From assembly GCA_035515235.1 (NCBI GenBank), contig DATJBS010000014.1, positions 27,844 through 91,843 on the forward strand: 64,000 nucleotides of DNA, written 5' to 3'. The DNA comes from JAMLHH01 sp035515235. Its GTDB lineage: Bacteria > Bacteroidota > Bacteroidia > Chitinophagales > JADIYW01. The notes under the pieces are model-generated. The model was not told the DNA's origin and ran no database searches. It worked only from the letters and a program-made list of their open reading frames with translations. Positions 1 through 8,514 of the stretch are shown here, piece by piece. Every line of letters starts with the position of its first letter. The stretch's first letter is position 1. The position numbers were made by a program, and so were the translations under genes.

Positions 1-1
1 T

Positions 2-946
2 TACTACAAAATATGGGATAAAATCATTCAAATTAATCCTAAAATAAAAGTACATATCACTACTAATGGAAGCATTTTAAATAAAAAGACCAAAAAATAT
101 CTAGAACAATTAAATGCAGGAATCATCGTTTCGATTGAGTCCCTCAACAAAGAAAATTATGAAGCCATTCGAATCAATGCAAACTTGGAGGAGGTCCTTC
201 AGAATGTAGAATACTTCATACAATATACTCAAACCAAAAACACCTATTTATCTTTTGCTATTTGTCCGATTATCCAGAATAGATATGATATGCCTGATTT
301 ATTAAAATTCTGCAATTCAAAAAATATACATATTCACTTCAATACTGTTTGGACTCCTGAAAGTACTTCTTTGAGATTTTTGGAGTATAATGAACTACAA
401 AAAGTCATTGAGTATTATTCAGATTTCACATTTGAAAATCGTACAAATATTCAGAAAGAGAACAACGAAAAACTGAACGATTTTATCGCTCAATTAAAAG
501 CTTGGCTATCTGAAGCAGAAGCTGAGAATTCAAGTAATGAAAGTTTATCTAATTGGGAACTAGCTATTCAATCCATTGATTTAAAAGAGAAAGACTCTAA
601 TAAAATATTATTCTTAGAATCTAATCATTACAAGGATAAGCTTACAAATGATTCGAATATATTGATTCAATCTTTAAAAACTTTACATCAACAGATTGGA
701 AGTCGAGATTTTATTAATCTTTATATTGAAAACATGAATCTTTTAGCAAGAGAGGTGCTGAATCAAAATGATTTAGAATTATTTAAAACAAAAACAAGTT
801 CTTTCCTTGAAATAACCAATGGATTTGAAAATTTGAATAATCTGTCAGAAGAATTAATCAGGACAGGATTTATTTTTCAAATAAATTTCTTTCATCAAAC
901 AAACCTTTCTCAAATGGAATCATTAGTAAAAAATAGATTTCAATAA
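2..946 (+). CDS. Radical SAM protein, 5'-truncated by window edge (N-terminal-twitch type)
   Basis: The reading frame is open from base 2, so the gene begins outside the window; 314 codons are visible. It aligns along its length with the C-terminal two thirds of the convergent gene at 948-2363: both share the TTNG/ATNG strand of the radical SAM barrel, a later I-SLxxExYE-like stretch, and a KFCN-xxxxH-FN segment (near base 310). The Fe-S cysteine motif itself lies upstream of base 1, so the enzyme class is inferred from the paralogue. The last ~150 residues are helical, charged and not assignable. The stop codon is one base from the stop of the neighbour. Substrate is unknown. Confidence 0.75.
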   Translation, partial: YYKIWDKIIQINPKIKVHITTNGSILNKKTKKYLEQLNAGIIVSIESLNKENYEAIRINANLEEVLQNVEYFIQYTQTKNTYLSFAICPIIQNRYDMPDLLKFCNSKNIHIHFNTVWTPESTSLRFLEYNELQKVIEYYSDFTFENRTNIQKENNEKLNDFIAQLKAWLSEAEAENSSNESLSNWELAIQSIDLKEKDSNKILFLESNHYKDKLTNDSNILIQSLKTLHQQIGSRDFINLYIENMNLLAREVLNQNDLELFKTKTSSFLEITNGFENLNNLSEELIRTGFIFQINFFHQTNLSQMESLVKNRFQ

Positions 947-947
947 A

Positions 948-2363
948 TTACATCGCTGTTTTTAGCTTTTGCAATAAAACATCAACTTCATTGTTTCTTA
1001 TGTTTTCTATTATAATATCTATAGGAGCATTATAAAGAATTTGATACATTTTTTGAATGCTTTCCGCTTCATTCAGTCTTGTTTCCAATTCTAAAGTTGT
1101 TTCTAGAACCTCACTTCTTACCTTATTCATGTTTTGAGGAAAAGAGTCGTATTCTTCTAATTTATGGATAAACAATTTTTTAAAATCTTCTGAATTCTCT
1201 AGAGTTCCTTCTTGATTGGTGGTTCTCAAGTGAGCATCGTCCATCCAATTTTTAATTTGATTAAATACTAGATTCTTGTAAGTTTCGACATTATAATCAA
1301 ATATATTTTTCTTGTATTTTAATTTATAATGAAAAGTTACACTGGACAATTTCTCATAAATTCCTTTCAATTCTTCGTAGGACAATTTCCATATAGATAA
1401 ATCTTCTGGATACATGATAGAATTGAACCAAAGATGAACATTATGATGATTACAGAACTTAACAAATTCTGGCATTTCTTCCCAATTATTCCTCATGGGA
1501 TTAATCATTATACAAATACTTCTTCCATTTTTTTGGCAGTATTCTTTAAAATAAAGAAAGTTTTCTAGCACTTTATCCAAATGTCCATTCACTCTTATTT
1601 CACTATACCTTTCAGGAATTAAAGAGTCAATAGATAGGTTAATATGGAAATTCCCTTTTTCTAATATAGATTTTGCCCTTTTATTTAATGTAGTCCCATT
1701 GGTCGCAATGACCATTCTACAATTGGGATTTAATGCTATAAACTGATCCCAAATATCATAATATATTTTAATTAAAAAAGGCTCACCGCCATTGAATCTA
1801 GCTTCATACAAATGAGGTATAAATTGCTTCAATTCTTCAACAAACTTTGCTCCGTATGGACTCTTTAAAGCAGGTAAATGCTCGCGGTTTGCACGAATAG
1901 AAGAAGACAATAAACCTGTACACATAGTACATTCTAAATTACAAGTATTAGACAATTCAAACTCCATCATTGTTGGAAAATCTCCTAATGGATAATCATT
2001 ATCATATGCCTTGGCTAATACATTAGTGAAGTTGGAATTCTTAATATAATTATTACACTTTTGGCATCTCTTCTCTAAATCGAAGTTTTTAATGTTTTCT
2101 CTGAGCTGACTGAATCTTTCTCCATTCCAAATATCTGAAATTGTTGTATCCTCTGAATATTTTTCTGGCTGATCAAAGGTCAACCAACAATTTGCAACAT
2201 CTCCTAAAGAATTGAAATACATATTGCTAAATGGAGCATGACAGATATAAGTTTTATCTTTTATTACTCTACTTTTATAATAAGATTGATACTCTTTGGG
2301 AATGTTTTCTTGTTCTGAAAACACAGACTTTATATATCCTTTGACGTTTTGAATGACTCCCAC
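948..2363 (-). CDS. Radical SAM protein with N-terminal twitch/SPASM-like Fe-S domain
   Basis: 471 residues. A canonical radical SAM CxxxCxxC motif (C141, C145, C148 in CNLECTMC) should bind the SAM-cleaving 4Fe-4S cluster. Ahead of it, rather than behind as in ordinary SPASM enzymes, lies a SPASM/twitch-like block: C41, C59 in a GDVANCW context, an SDIWNGE segment, then C100 and C103 (CQKC). This order matches the family known as N-terminal-twitch radical SAM proteins. The rest of the barrel follows (NGGEP near 250, ATNGT), then a helical C-terminal region. It is the last gene of a minus-strand set after the glycosyltransferase (3542-4243) and SGNH hydrolase (2400-3527), suggesting a role in making or modifying a surface glycan or peptide; the substrate cannot be read from the sequence. 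Confidence 0.85.
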   Translation of the reverse strand: MGVIQNVKGYIKSVFSEQENIPKEYQSYYKSRVIKDKTYICHAPFSNMYFNSLGDVANCWLTFDQPEKYSEDTTISDIWNGERFSQLRENIKNFDLEKRCQKCNNYIKNSNFTNVLAKAYDNDYPLGDFPTMMEFELSNTCNLECTMCTGLLSSSIRANREHLPALKSPYGAKFVEELKQFIPHLYEARFNGGEPFLIKIYYDIWDQFIALNPNCRMVIATNGTTLNKRAKSILEKGNFHINLSIDSLIPERYSEIRVNGHLDKVLENFLYFKEYCQKNGRSICIMINPMRNNWEEMPEFVKFCNHHNVHLWFNSIMYPEDLSIWKLSYEELKGIYEKLSSVTFHYKLKYKKNIFDYNVETYKNLVFNQIKNWMDDAHLRTTNQEGTLENSEDFKKLFIHKLEEYDSFPQNMNKVRSEVLETTLELETRLNEAESIQKMYQILYNAPIDIIIENIRNNEVDVLLQKLKTAM

Positions 2364-2399
2364 TTCTCTAAATTAACTAAGTATTAATTGCTTTTCCAA

Positions 2400-3527
2400 T
2401 TATTGATGAAATTTTACCTCATAAGTGCTATCAACTGTCGGCTGAATTAAATCATAAATACAATTAGACATCAATCTATAACCTTGCGCAGTATGATGAT
2501 GATCAATTTTCCACCACAACGATTTAAAAGAATCGAGATCATTTAGAATAGATTCTTGATAACAAGAAGTGACACTTTCAATTTTTAAATAATCACTAAC
2601 TTTTCGACTTGAATCAATCTTGGAAAGATTACCAACGTTATAGTAGTTATAATCAGTACTATAATGAACTAAAATAACCTGAGTTTGATTTTTTTGAGCC
2701 CAATCATTATATAAATATACTAATTGCTCAAAGTAATATGTTGATTGATTATTCTTAAGATTCTCTAAAGAAATATAATATTCTTTCTTTGTTATTAGAT
2801 TTCGTAATAATCTAACAATATAACTATAAGCATAAACATATTCGAAATACGGTGCTTTTTGATATTTTAATTGATTATTTTTAAACCTTTCATATCCTCC
2901 TCTCAATAGAAGATCTTCATCAAAATCTTGGTTAGAAAGTACCTGTACAACTATATCAGGTTTTAATTGATACAATTCATGTTGAAGATTGTAAAAATTA
3001 GTAAATGGATCTGAAGCACTTATACCTCCATTATACCATCTAATATTTCTTTTCGAATATTTTTTAGAAATCTGTGCCACCCAAGAGCTATCTTGTGTCG
3101 CTCCAACACCCTCAGTAAAAGAATCTCCTAAAGCTAAGATGTTGAGATTTTTTTTATTTGAAGTATCCCATTCTCCATCTGAATATCCCCAACTATTTGT
3201 TTTAAATAAAAAATCAAATTCTCCATTTGATTTTAGATTGAAAGATTCATTTGGAGTGCGTTTATGTATAATTTTATCTGGTCTAAATTTGTACAAAGAT
3301 TCGTATTTCCCTGACTTTCTTTCTATATGAGTTTGATTAATTCCAATTATTCTCAATCCAAATTCAATCAACAACAAGCAATAAACCAAATACTTTAATA
3401 TTGCTAATAATTTGGGATACCAAGAGTATTTTGAAAAAAGCTTTTTTAAAATTTTGTAGAAAATATAAACAATTGAAATATAAACAATTATCGTAGCAAT
3501 CCAATTGGGTTCTGAAAAAAAATTCAT
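2400..3527 (-). CDS. Membrane-anchored SGNH/GDSL-type hydrolase
   Basis: 375 residues with two hydrophobic segments near residues 9-27 and 42-62, then an extracytoplasmic domain. The GDS block is at 134-136 (LALGDSFTEG), a Gly in NGGISA and an Asn in LSNQDFDED follow, and the C-terminal DxxH is D342/H345 (IDHHH). These are the blocks of the SGNH esterase/acetyltransferase fold, often used to add or remove acyl groups on surface polysaccharides. It lies 14 bp after the glycosyltransferase gene and 36 bp before the radical SAM gene, all in the same direction, so the three are probably co-transcribed. The substrate is not evident. Confidence 0.8.
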   Translation of the reverse strand: MNFFSEPNWIATIIVYISIVYIFYKILKKLFSKYSWYPKLLAILKYLVYCLLLIEFGLRIIGINQTHIERKSGKYESLYKFRPDKIIHKRTPNESFNLKSNGEFDFLFKTNSWGYSDGEWDTSNKKNLNILALGDSFTEGVGATQDSSWVAQISKKYSKRNIRWYNGGISASDPFTNFYNLQHELYQLKPDIVVQVLSNQDFDEDLLLRGGYERFKNNQLKYQKAPYFEYVYAYSYIVRLLRNLITKKEYYISLENLKNNQSTYYFEQLVYLYNDWAQKNQTQVILVHYSTDYNYYNVGNLSKIDSSRKVSDYLKIESVTSCYQESILNDLDSFKSLWWKIDHHHTAQGYRLMSNCIYDLIQPTVDSTYEVKFHQ

Positions 3528-3541
3528 TTGATACTTTTAGT

Positions 3542-4243
3542 TTAATTCTTCAATCGATAATAAAATAAATTATAAATAAACTCAAAAATCGTATTGAATC
3601 CTACATAAGACTTCCTTCTTTCATTCTTATAAAAGACAGTTGAGACTTGACATATTCTAAAATTAAGTTTTAAAGCTTGAATCATGATTTCTGCATCCGT
3701 AAACCAATCATTAGAAATTAAATTTAACTGATCAAAAGCAGTTCTTGATAATATTTTAGGTTTAGAATTCACATCTTTTATAGCCACTTTAGGCCTATAA
3801 ATAATTGTAAATAAGATATTATATACTTTGGAAATCAATGTTCTATAAAACCCATCATATCTATAATGTCTATAAGTTTTCACTAGATCATACTGACCTT
3901 TATTGATTATATTAAATACGGTTACAACATCAGAAACTGGCATCTGACCATCTCCATCCAATACACAAATATATTGGCCTGAAGCGGCTTCCATTCCCAT
4001 CCTCATATCCCAACCCATTTTACCTTCTTTTTTCTTTGTAATCGATTTTACAAAGTCATATTTCTGCTGGATAAACTGTGAAATCTGAGGTGTAGTATCT
4101 TTATCATTATCATAGTTTGCAACTAAAATTATTTCAAAAGAATGAATGTCAGCTAACTTCAATTCACTAATTACTTGCTCTACAAATTGGAGTAAAAAAA
4201 ATTCGGATTTATATCCTAGTATCACTACTGATAAATCTATCAT
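3542..4243 (-). CDS. Family 2 glycosyltransferase (dolichol-phosphate-mannose-synthase-like)
   Basis: 233 residues starting directly with the GT-A strand SVVILGYK. The nucleotide-sugar/metal motif is D96-G-D98 in VLDGDGQMP, preceded by the KKxGKMGWDMRMGM stretch typical of DPM1-like GT2 enzymes, and followed by an SNDWFTDAEIM segment that carries the usual acceptor-side acidic residues. No C-terminal membrane anchor is obvious beyond a short hydrophobic run near 216-230. It is the first gene of the leftward trio with an SGNH hydrolase and a radical SAM protein, and probably transfers a sugar to a lipid or glycan acceptor. A 9-bp inverted repeat lies 15 bp upstream of its start. Confidence 0.85.
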   Translation of the reverse strand: MIDLSVVILGYKSEFFLLQFVEQVISELKLADIHSFEIILVANYDNDKDTTPQISQFIQQKYDFVKSITKKKEGKMGWDMRMGMEAASGQYICVLDGDGQMPVSDVVTVFNIINKGQYDLVKTYRHYRYDGFYRTLISKVYNILFTIIYRPKVAIKDVNSKPKILSRTAFDQLNLISNDWFTDAEIMIQALKLNFRICQVSTVFYKNERRKSYVGFNTIFEFIYNLFYYRLKN

Positions 4244-4257
4244 GAACTCGTTAGCCT

Positions 4258-4280
4258 TTTAAAGTAAATCCTACTTTAAA
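4258..4280. promoter_or_regulatory. Perfect 9-bp inverted repeat upstream of the GT2 operon
   Basis: TTTAAAGTA at 4258-4266 is mirrored by TACTTTAAA at 4272-4280 with a 5-nt spacer. It ends 15 bp before the glycosyltransferase start codon (4243, minus strand), so it sits in the leader or promoter. It could be a dimeric regulator's operator or a leader hairpin; no regulator is known. Confidence 0.4.
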
Positions 4281-4456
4281 CATAATCAATTAGATTCAAA
4301 ACATTTTATGGTTGTGTTTATCACAGATTATAATTTAAAAAAAATCTATTGACTCCAACCATCATTTGTAGATAAATCATCAAATACCAATGAATTATGT
4401 ATAAATATAAAAATTCACTCCAAAATAAATTACTTGTTCAAAAAAAATGCAGTTCA

Positions 4457-4506
4457 TTATCCACAATATTGTGCATAACTAATAATCCACAACTGGCTGA
4501 TTCACA
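4457..4506. promoter_or_regulatory. Cluster of four DnaA-box-like 9-mers
   Basis: TTATCCACA (4457-4465, plus) is the perfect E. coli-type DnaA box. TGTGCATAA (4470-4478) is TTATGCACA on the minus strand, also a full TTATNCACA match. TAATCCACA (4483-4491) and TGATTCACA (4498-4506) each differ by one base. The starts are 13, 13 and 15 bp apart. The cluster lies in the 438-bp divergent gap between the GT2 operon and mraZ, next to an AT-rich tract (4330-4450). Either DnaA-mediated control of the dcw promoter or an origin-like element would fit. Confidence 0.5.
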
Positions 4507-4589
4507 GTAAATTAACAACGCAATGAACAATTGACCTAACGAAACCAACGTTTTTATCAACGTTTTCCAAATCACAAAGCATTGATTAA

Positions 4590-4629
4590 GTGGGAATTTG
4601 TGTCAAAAAGTGGCGTAAAGTGGGAAAAA
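4590..4629 (+). promoter_or_regulatory. MraZ operator: 10-bp-phased GTGGG direct repeats
   Basis: GTGGG (4590), GTGTC (4600), GTGGC (4610) and GTGGG (4620) recur at exactly 10-bp spacing, 58-92 bp before the mraZ start. MraZ is known to bind phased TGGG-type direct repeats upstream of its own gene and to autoregulate the dcw operon. The match in motif, period and position makes this a strong operator candidate. Two further direct repeats CAACGTTTT (4546-4554, 4558-4566) lie just upstream and are unexplained. Confidence 0.75.
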
Positions 4630-4681
4630 TCTTATAATTTTATGATTCATTATATTTTTTCACGCTTAGACCGCTTCAATT

Positions 4682-5140
4682 ATGACCGGATACACCGGAC
4701 AATACGATTGCAAAATTGATGTCAAAGGAAGACTAAAACTTCCTGCGGGCATTTTGCGTCAATTGCCGGAAGGTCACCAAGGGAAGTTTGTCATCAATAA
4801 AGGACTTGACAACAATCTAGATCTATACACCCTAAGCGCGTGGGGGAAAGTCACTGAAAAACTCGAAAAACTCAATAAATTCAATAGTAAACACAGAGAT
4901 TTCTTAAGAGCATTTTACAGAAACGCTGTTCACGTAGAATTAGATGGCAGTGACAGAATGCTGATCTCCAAAAGAACTTCTGAATTAATAGGATTGAAAG
5001 ACGAAGCTGTAATTATCGGCTACGGTTCTAATCTAGAGATATGGGCTAAAGAGGAATACGAAACCAAAATCAATGTAGAAATCGACAATTTCTCTGATAT
5101 GGCGGACGATATATTAGGAAATATAAACTTGAACGAATAA
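4682..5140 (+). CDS. mraZ: Transcriptional regulator MraZ
   Basis: 152 residues made of two tandem AbrB/SpoVT-like MraZ repeats; the first begins GQYDCKIDVKGRLKLPAG and the second VELDGSDRMLISK. MraZ forms a ring-like oligomer, binds phased direct repeats ahead of the dcw operon and represses it. Such repeats are present at 4590-4624. This is the first gene of the dcw cluster; its stop overlaps the rsmH start by one base (TAATG). Length is normal for the family. Confidence 0.95.
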   Translation: MTGYTGQYDCKIDVKGRLKLPAGILRQLPEGHQGKFVINKGLDNNLDLYTLSAWGKVTEKLEKLNKFNSKHRDFLRAFYRNAVHVELDGSDRMLISKRTSELIGLKDEAVIIGYGSNLEIWAKEEYETKINVEIDNFSDMADDILGNINLNE

Positions 5141-6036
5141 TGACTTATCACATACCTGTGATGCTCAATGAATGTATTGATGGATTGAATATTCAGCCAT
5201 CGGGCACCTATGTAGATGTTACATTCGGAGGTGGCGGTCATAGTCGTGCTATTCTGGAAAAGCTGGATGATAAAGGAAGATTGTTTGTTTTTGACCAAGA
5301 TATCCAAGCAAAAGACAATTTACCTGATGATTCTAGAATCACATTCATACATAGTAATTACAGACATCTACATAAATTCTTAAGACTAAACAAAGCACTT
5401 CCTGTCGATGGAATCCTAGCTGACTTTGGAGTTTCTTCTTATCAAATAGACACTCCTGATCGTGGATTTTCTATTCGTTTTGAAGGAAGATTAGATATGA
5501 GAATGAACCCATCAGCGACTTTGAGCGCATGGGAAGTTGTCAATACTTATTCGAAAGAACAATTGATGGACCTCTTCTACAAATATGGAGAAATCAATAA
5601 TGCAAGAAAATTAAGTGAAGCCATCATTACTTCAAGAGGTGTTTCTCCTATTAATACTACCAATGAATTATCTGATGTTGCACGACCTTTTTCTGGAATT
5701 AAAGGTGTCAAATATTTAGCTCAAGTTTTTCAAGCATTAAGAATTGAAGTCAATGACGAAATTAAAGCAATTGAAGAATTCTTAGAACAAACCGCTGAAG
5801 TATTAAAGCCTGGGGGGAGACTCGTCATCATGGCTTATCATTCTCTAGAAGACAGACCGGTCAAAAACTATTTAAAATTCGGAGTGCTTAAAGGCCAACC
5901 CGAAAAAGATTTATATGGCAATTATTTTTGCCCATGGAAATTAATCACTAAAAAACCAATAGAAGCCACAATTACAGAAACAGAAGAAAACCCAAGATCT
6001 AGAAGTGCTAAACTAAGAATTGCAGAAAAAATATGA
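5140..6036 (+). CDS. rsmH: 16S rRNA (cytosine-1402-N4)-methyltransferase RsmH (MraW)
   Basis: 298 residues, starting YHIPVMLNECIDGL as is usual for the family. The SAM-binding loop is DVTFGGGGHS near 24-34; DFGVSSYQID and RLDMRMNP follow, and a C-terminal PRSRSAKLR motif closes the protein. It methylates N4 of C1402 in the 30S decoding centre. It is the second gene of dcw, overlapping mraZ by one base and ftsL by four (ATGA), so it is translationally coupled to both. Confidence 0.96.
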   Translation: MTYHIPVMLNECIDGLNIQPSGTYVDVTFGGGGHSRAILEKLDDKGRLFVFDQDIQAKDNLPDDSRITFIHSNYRHLHKFLRLNKALPVDGILADFGVSSYQIDTPDRGFSIRFEGRLDMRMNPSATLSAWEVVNTYSKEQLMDLFYKYGEINNARKLSEAIITSRGVSPINTTNELSDVARPFSGIKGVKYLAQVFQALRIEVNDEIKAIEEFLEQTAEVLKPGGRLVIMAYHSLEDRPVKNYLKFGVLKGQPEKDLYGNYFCPWKLITKKPIEATITETEENPRSRSAKLRIAEKI

Positions 6037-6434
6037 ATCCGAATTCTGAAGAAATATTAAGCTCTGATTCGTCAGAAACAATTGCTCCAAAAGCAAAAAT
6101 CTCACAGCAGATCATTCATGATTTGATGGATTTATTTGGTTTAGGAGATTTGCTCAATCATACACAAGTGATTAAGCAAGTAGCTTTTTTTTTATTCATA
6201 ATCGGTATCGCTGTCTTTCATATTTACAATTCTCACAAAGCAGTCAAGATGGTCAGAGAACAAAACAATTTGGAAAATGAAATCAAAGAACTCAGATGGG
6301 AGCAAATTTCTCTAAAGTCTGATTTGATGAAGAGAAGTATGCAGTCTGATATTGAGCAAAGCATTCAAAGCTTAGGATTAAAACGTTTAAAAACACCACC
6401 GTATAAAATAGAGATTCAGTCGAATGAAGATTAA
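6033..6434 (+). CDS. ftsL: FtsL-like divisome protein
   Basis: 133 residues: an acidic, Ser-rich cytoplasmic tail of ~45 residues, one membrane segment (about 49-65, VAFFLFIIGIAVFHIY), then a charged helix (QNNLENEIKELRWEQ) likely to form a coiled coil. This is the topology of FtsL, a bitopic protein that joins FtsB-like and FtsQ partners and activates FtsWI. The family has little sequence conservation; the call rests on topology and on its position between rsmH and ftsI, where ftsL always sits. It overlaps ftsI by 11 bp. Confidence 0.8.
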   Translation: MNPNSEEILSSDSSETIAPKAKISQQIIHDLMDLFGLGDLLNHTQVIKQVAFFLFIIGIAVFHIYNSHKAVKMVREQNNLENEIKELRWEQISLKSDLMKRSMQSDIEQSIQSLGLKRLKTPPYKIEIQSNED

Positions 6435-8514
6435 AACTAACATACTACTCCGCATTTACTTCGTGTATGGACTCATCATAATGAGTGCAGCGGCTGTGTT
6501 AATTAAAATCTACTACATTCAAAATTACAAAGATGATTACTGGATAAAAAAATCACAAGAACTTTCTACTAAAATGGTAGCAATACCTGGTGAAAGAGGA
6601 AATATCTATACCTACGACGAAAACCTATTAGCGACTTCAATACCTTTTTTTGATTTATATGTAGACTTCGGCTCTGATGGCATGACTAAAGAATTATTTA
6701 ATGCAAATGTGGATTCTTTAGCTATTTACATGGCGAATAATTTCAAGCAAAAGAGCCAAAAACAATACAAACAAATTTTAGTTCAAGCTAAAAAGAATAA
6801 AAAGAGATATCACCTTATCCGAAGAAATGTAGACTACTCAACTCTAAAAGAAATCCAACAATGGCCTTTATTTAGAGAAGGGAAATATAAAGGTGGACTT
6901 ATTGTAGAAACTAAACCAAGTAGAAAATATCCTTACTCCTCATTGGCACTTAGAACTATAGGCGAAAATCGTCAAAACTCCCAATCTATAGGACTTGAAG
7001 CGTCTTATGATGAATATCTAAAAGGTACTGAAGGACAAATCCTTAAACAAAAAATTAGCGGAAATCTTTGGATGCCTATTCACAACGAATCTTCTATCGA
7101 ACCCAAAAACGGTGATGATATCGTAACAACTATTGACATCAATTTACAAGATGCTACCGAGACTGCGCTTAAAAAGGCATTGGATTCTAGTCAGGCAGAG
7201 TTTGGATGTGCAATCGTCATGGAAGTAGAAACTGGAGCAATTAGAGCTATAGCTAATTTGGGAAGAACAGCAAGCGGTCAGCTTTGGGAAATGGATAATT
7301 ATGCCGTCACCCACAAATCTGAGCCGGGTTCTACGTTTAAAGCGGCAAGTTATTTAATGCTTTTAGATAAAAATTATATCCGAATCTCTGACACAGTGAG
7401 CAATGGTGGTGGAAGATGGAATTTCTATGGCAGAACTATGTACGATGAGCATATCTACGAAAGTTCTTTGAGCATTAGAGATGCATTCGCTAGATCTTCA
7501 AATATTGCTATAGCTAGATTGATAGACGATAATTATAAAAAACAAAAAAACGAGTTCTACAAAACACTGCAAAGATACGGTCTGACAGAAGTTAGTGGAA
7601 TTGATTTGAAAGGAGAAACAAAACCGAATGTATCACCACCAAAACAGTGGAGTAATTTATCTCTACCATGGAGAGCTACAGGATATGAGCAGACTTTCTC
7701 ACCTCTACAAATTTTGACTTTTTACAATACTATCGCCAATAACGGATATAGAGCACAACCCTACTTAGTAGAAAAAGTAACAAGAAACGGAAAAACTATT
7801 CATCAGTTTTTACCTCAAATTGGTAATAAACCTATTGCAAAACAAAGAGCAATCGACGATATCAAAGAACTTTTAAAAGGAGTTATTGAAAACCAAAGAG
7901 GTACAGGTCGCTCTATCCAATCAGATTATTTTGAATTAGCTGGAAAATCTGGAACGGCCAAATTATTAGGAACCAATAAAAGCTACGGCAGTTCTAATCA
8001 GGCAATGTTTGCAGGCTTTTTCCCTGTCAAAAAACCTAGATATTCTTGTGTAGTATTAATTTATAATCCCAAAGGTGCTCATAGAACAGGTGGAGGAATC
8101 TCTGCTCCTGTCTTCAAAGAAATCGCTGAGAAAGCATTGTCTATAGATTTGCACTTATCACCTGACTATAAGAAAACAGTAAAAGATTTACCAAAAATTC
8201 TTGCAAATGTAAAAGGGGAAACTCATCAGATTAAAGATGTTATCTCTAGATATGGCTACAAAATGGATGTCGATGATGAGATTCAATATATAGATGTAGA
8301 AATCAGAAAATCAGGAATCAAACTACAGCCTACCGCTACCAAAATCAATACTCTTCCCAATTTAATAGGACTCAATTTCGATGATGCTTTATACATATTG
8401 GAGAATATGGGATTGAAAATTTCATATAATGGTTTAGGCAAAGTGGTTCAACAATCTATACCTGCTGGAACGAAAATCTCAAAAGGTTCACAAATATTAA
8501 TAACGATGAGATGA
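6424..8514 (+). CDS. ftsI: Division transpeptidase FtsI (PBP3, class B) with C-terminal PASTA domain
   Basis: 696 residues. One N-terminal membrane anchor (about 9-30), a class B dimerisation domain starting IPGERGNIY, and a transpeptidase domain with S303-T-F-K306 (nucleophile S303), S358-S-N360 and K508-S-G510. The C-terminal ~55 residues (LPNLIGLNFDDAL to the end) form a PASTA repeat, usual in Bacteroidota and Gram-positive homologues but absent from E. coli PBP3. It cross-links septal peptidoglycan in the periplasm together with FtsW, encoded further down. It overlaps ftsL and murE. Confidence 0.95.
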   Translation: MKIKTNILLRIYFVYGLIIMSAAAVLIKIYYIQNYKDDYWIKKSQELSTKMVAIPGERGNIYTYDENLLATSIPFFDLYVDFGSDGMTKELFNANVDSLAIYMANNFKQKSQKQYKQILVQAKKNKKRYHLIRRNVDYSTLKEIQQWPLFREGKYKGGLIVETKPSRKYPYSSLALRTIGENRQNSQSIGLEASYDEYLKGTEGQILKQKISGNLWMPIHNESSIEPKNGDDIVTTIDINLQDATETALKKALDSSQAEFGCAIVMEVETGAIRAIANLGRTASGQLWEMDNYAVTHKSEPGSTFKAASYLMLLDKNYIRISDTVSNGGGRWNFYGRTMYDEHIYESSLSIRDAFARSSNIAIARLIDDNYKKQKNEFYKTLQRYGLTEVSGIDLKGETKPNVSPPKQWSNLSLPWRATGYEQTFSPLQILTFYNTIANNGYRAQPYLVEKVTRNGKTIHQFLPQIGNKPIAKQRAIDDIKELLKGVIENQRGTGRSIQSDYFELAGKSGTAKLLGTNKSYGSSNQAMFAGFFPVKKPRYSCVVLIYNPKGAHRTGGGISAPVFKEIAEKALSIDLHLSPDYKKTVKDLPKILANVKGETHQIKDVISRYGYKMDVDDEIQYIDVEIRKSGIKLQPTATKINTLPNLIGLNFDDALYILENMGLKISYNGLGKVVQQSIPAGTKISKGSQILITMR

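Noticed and set aside
4244..4681. Definite oriC
   Set aside because: The DnaA boxes are suggestive, but there is no dnaA or other origin marker in view and GC skew cannot be computed here; kept only as a hypothesis.
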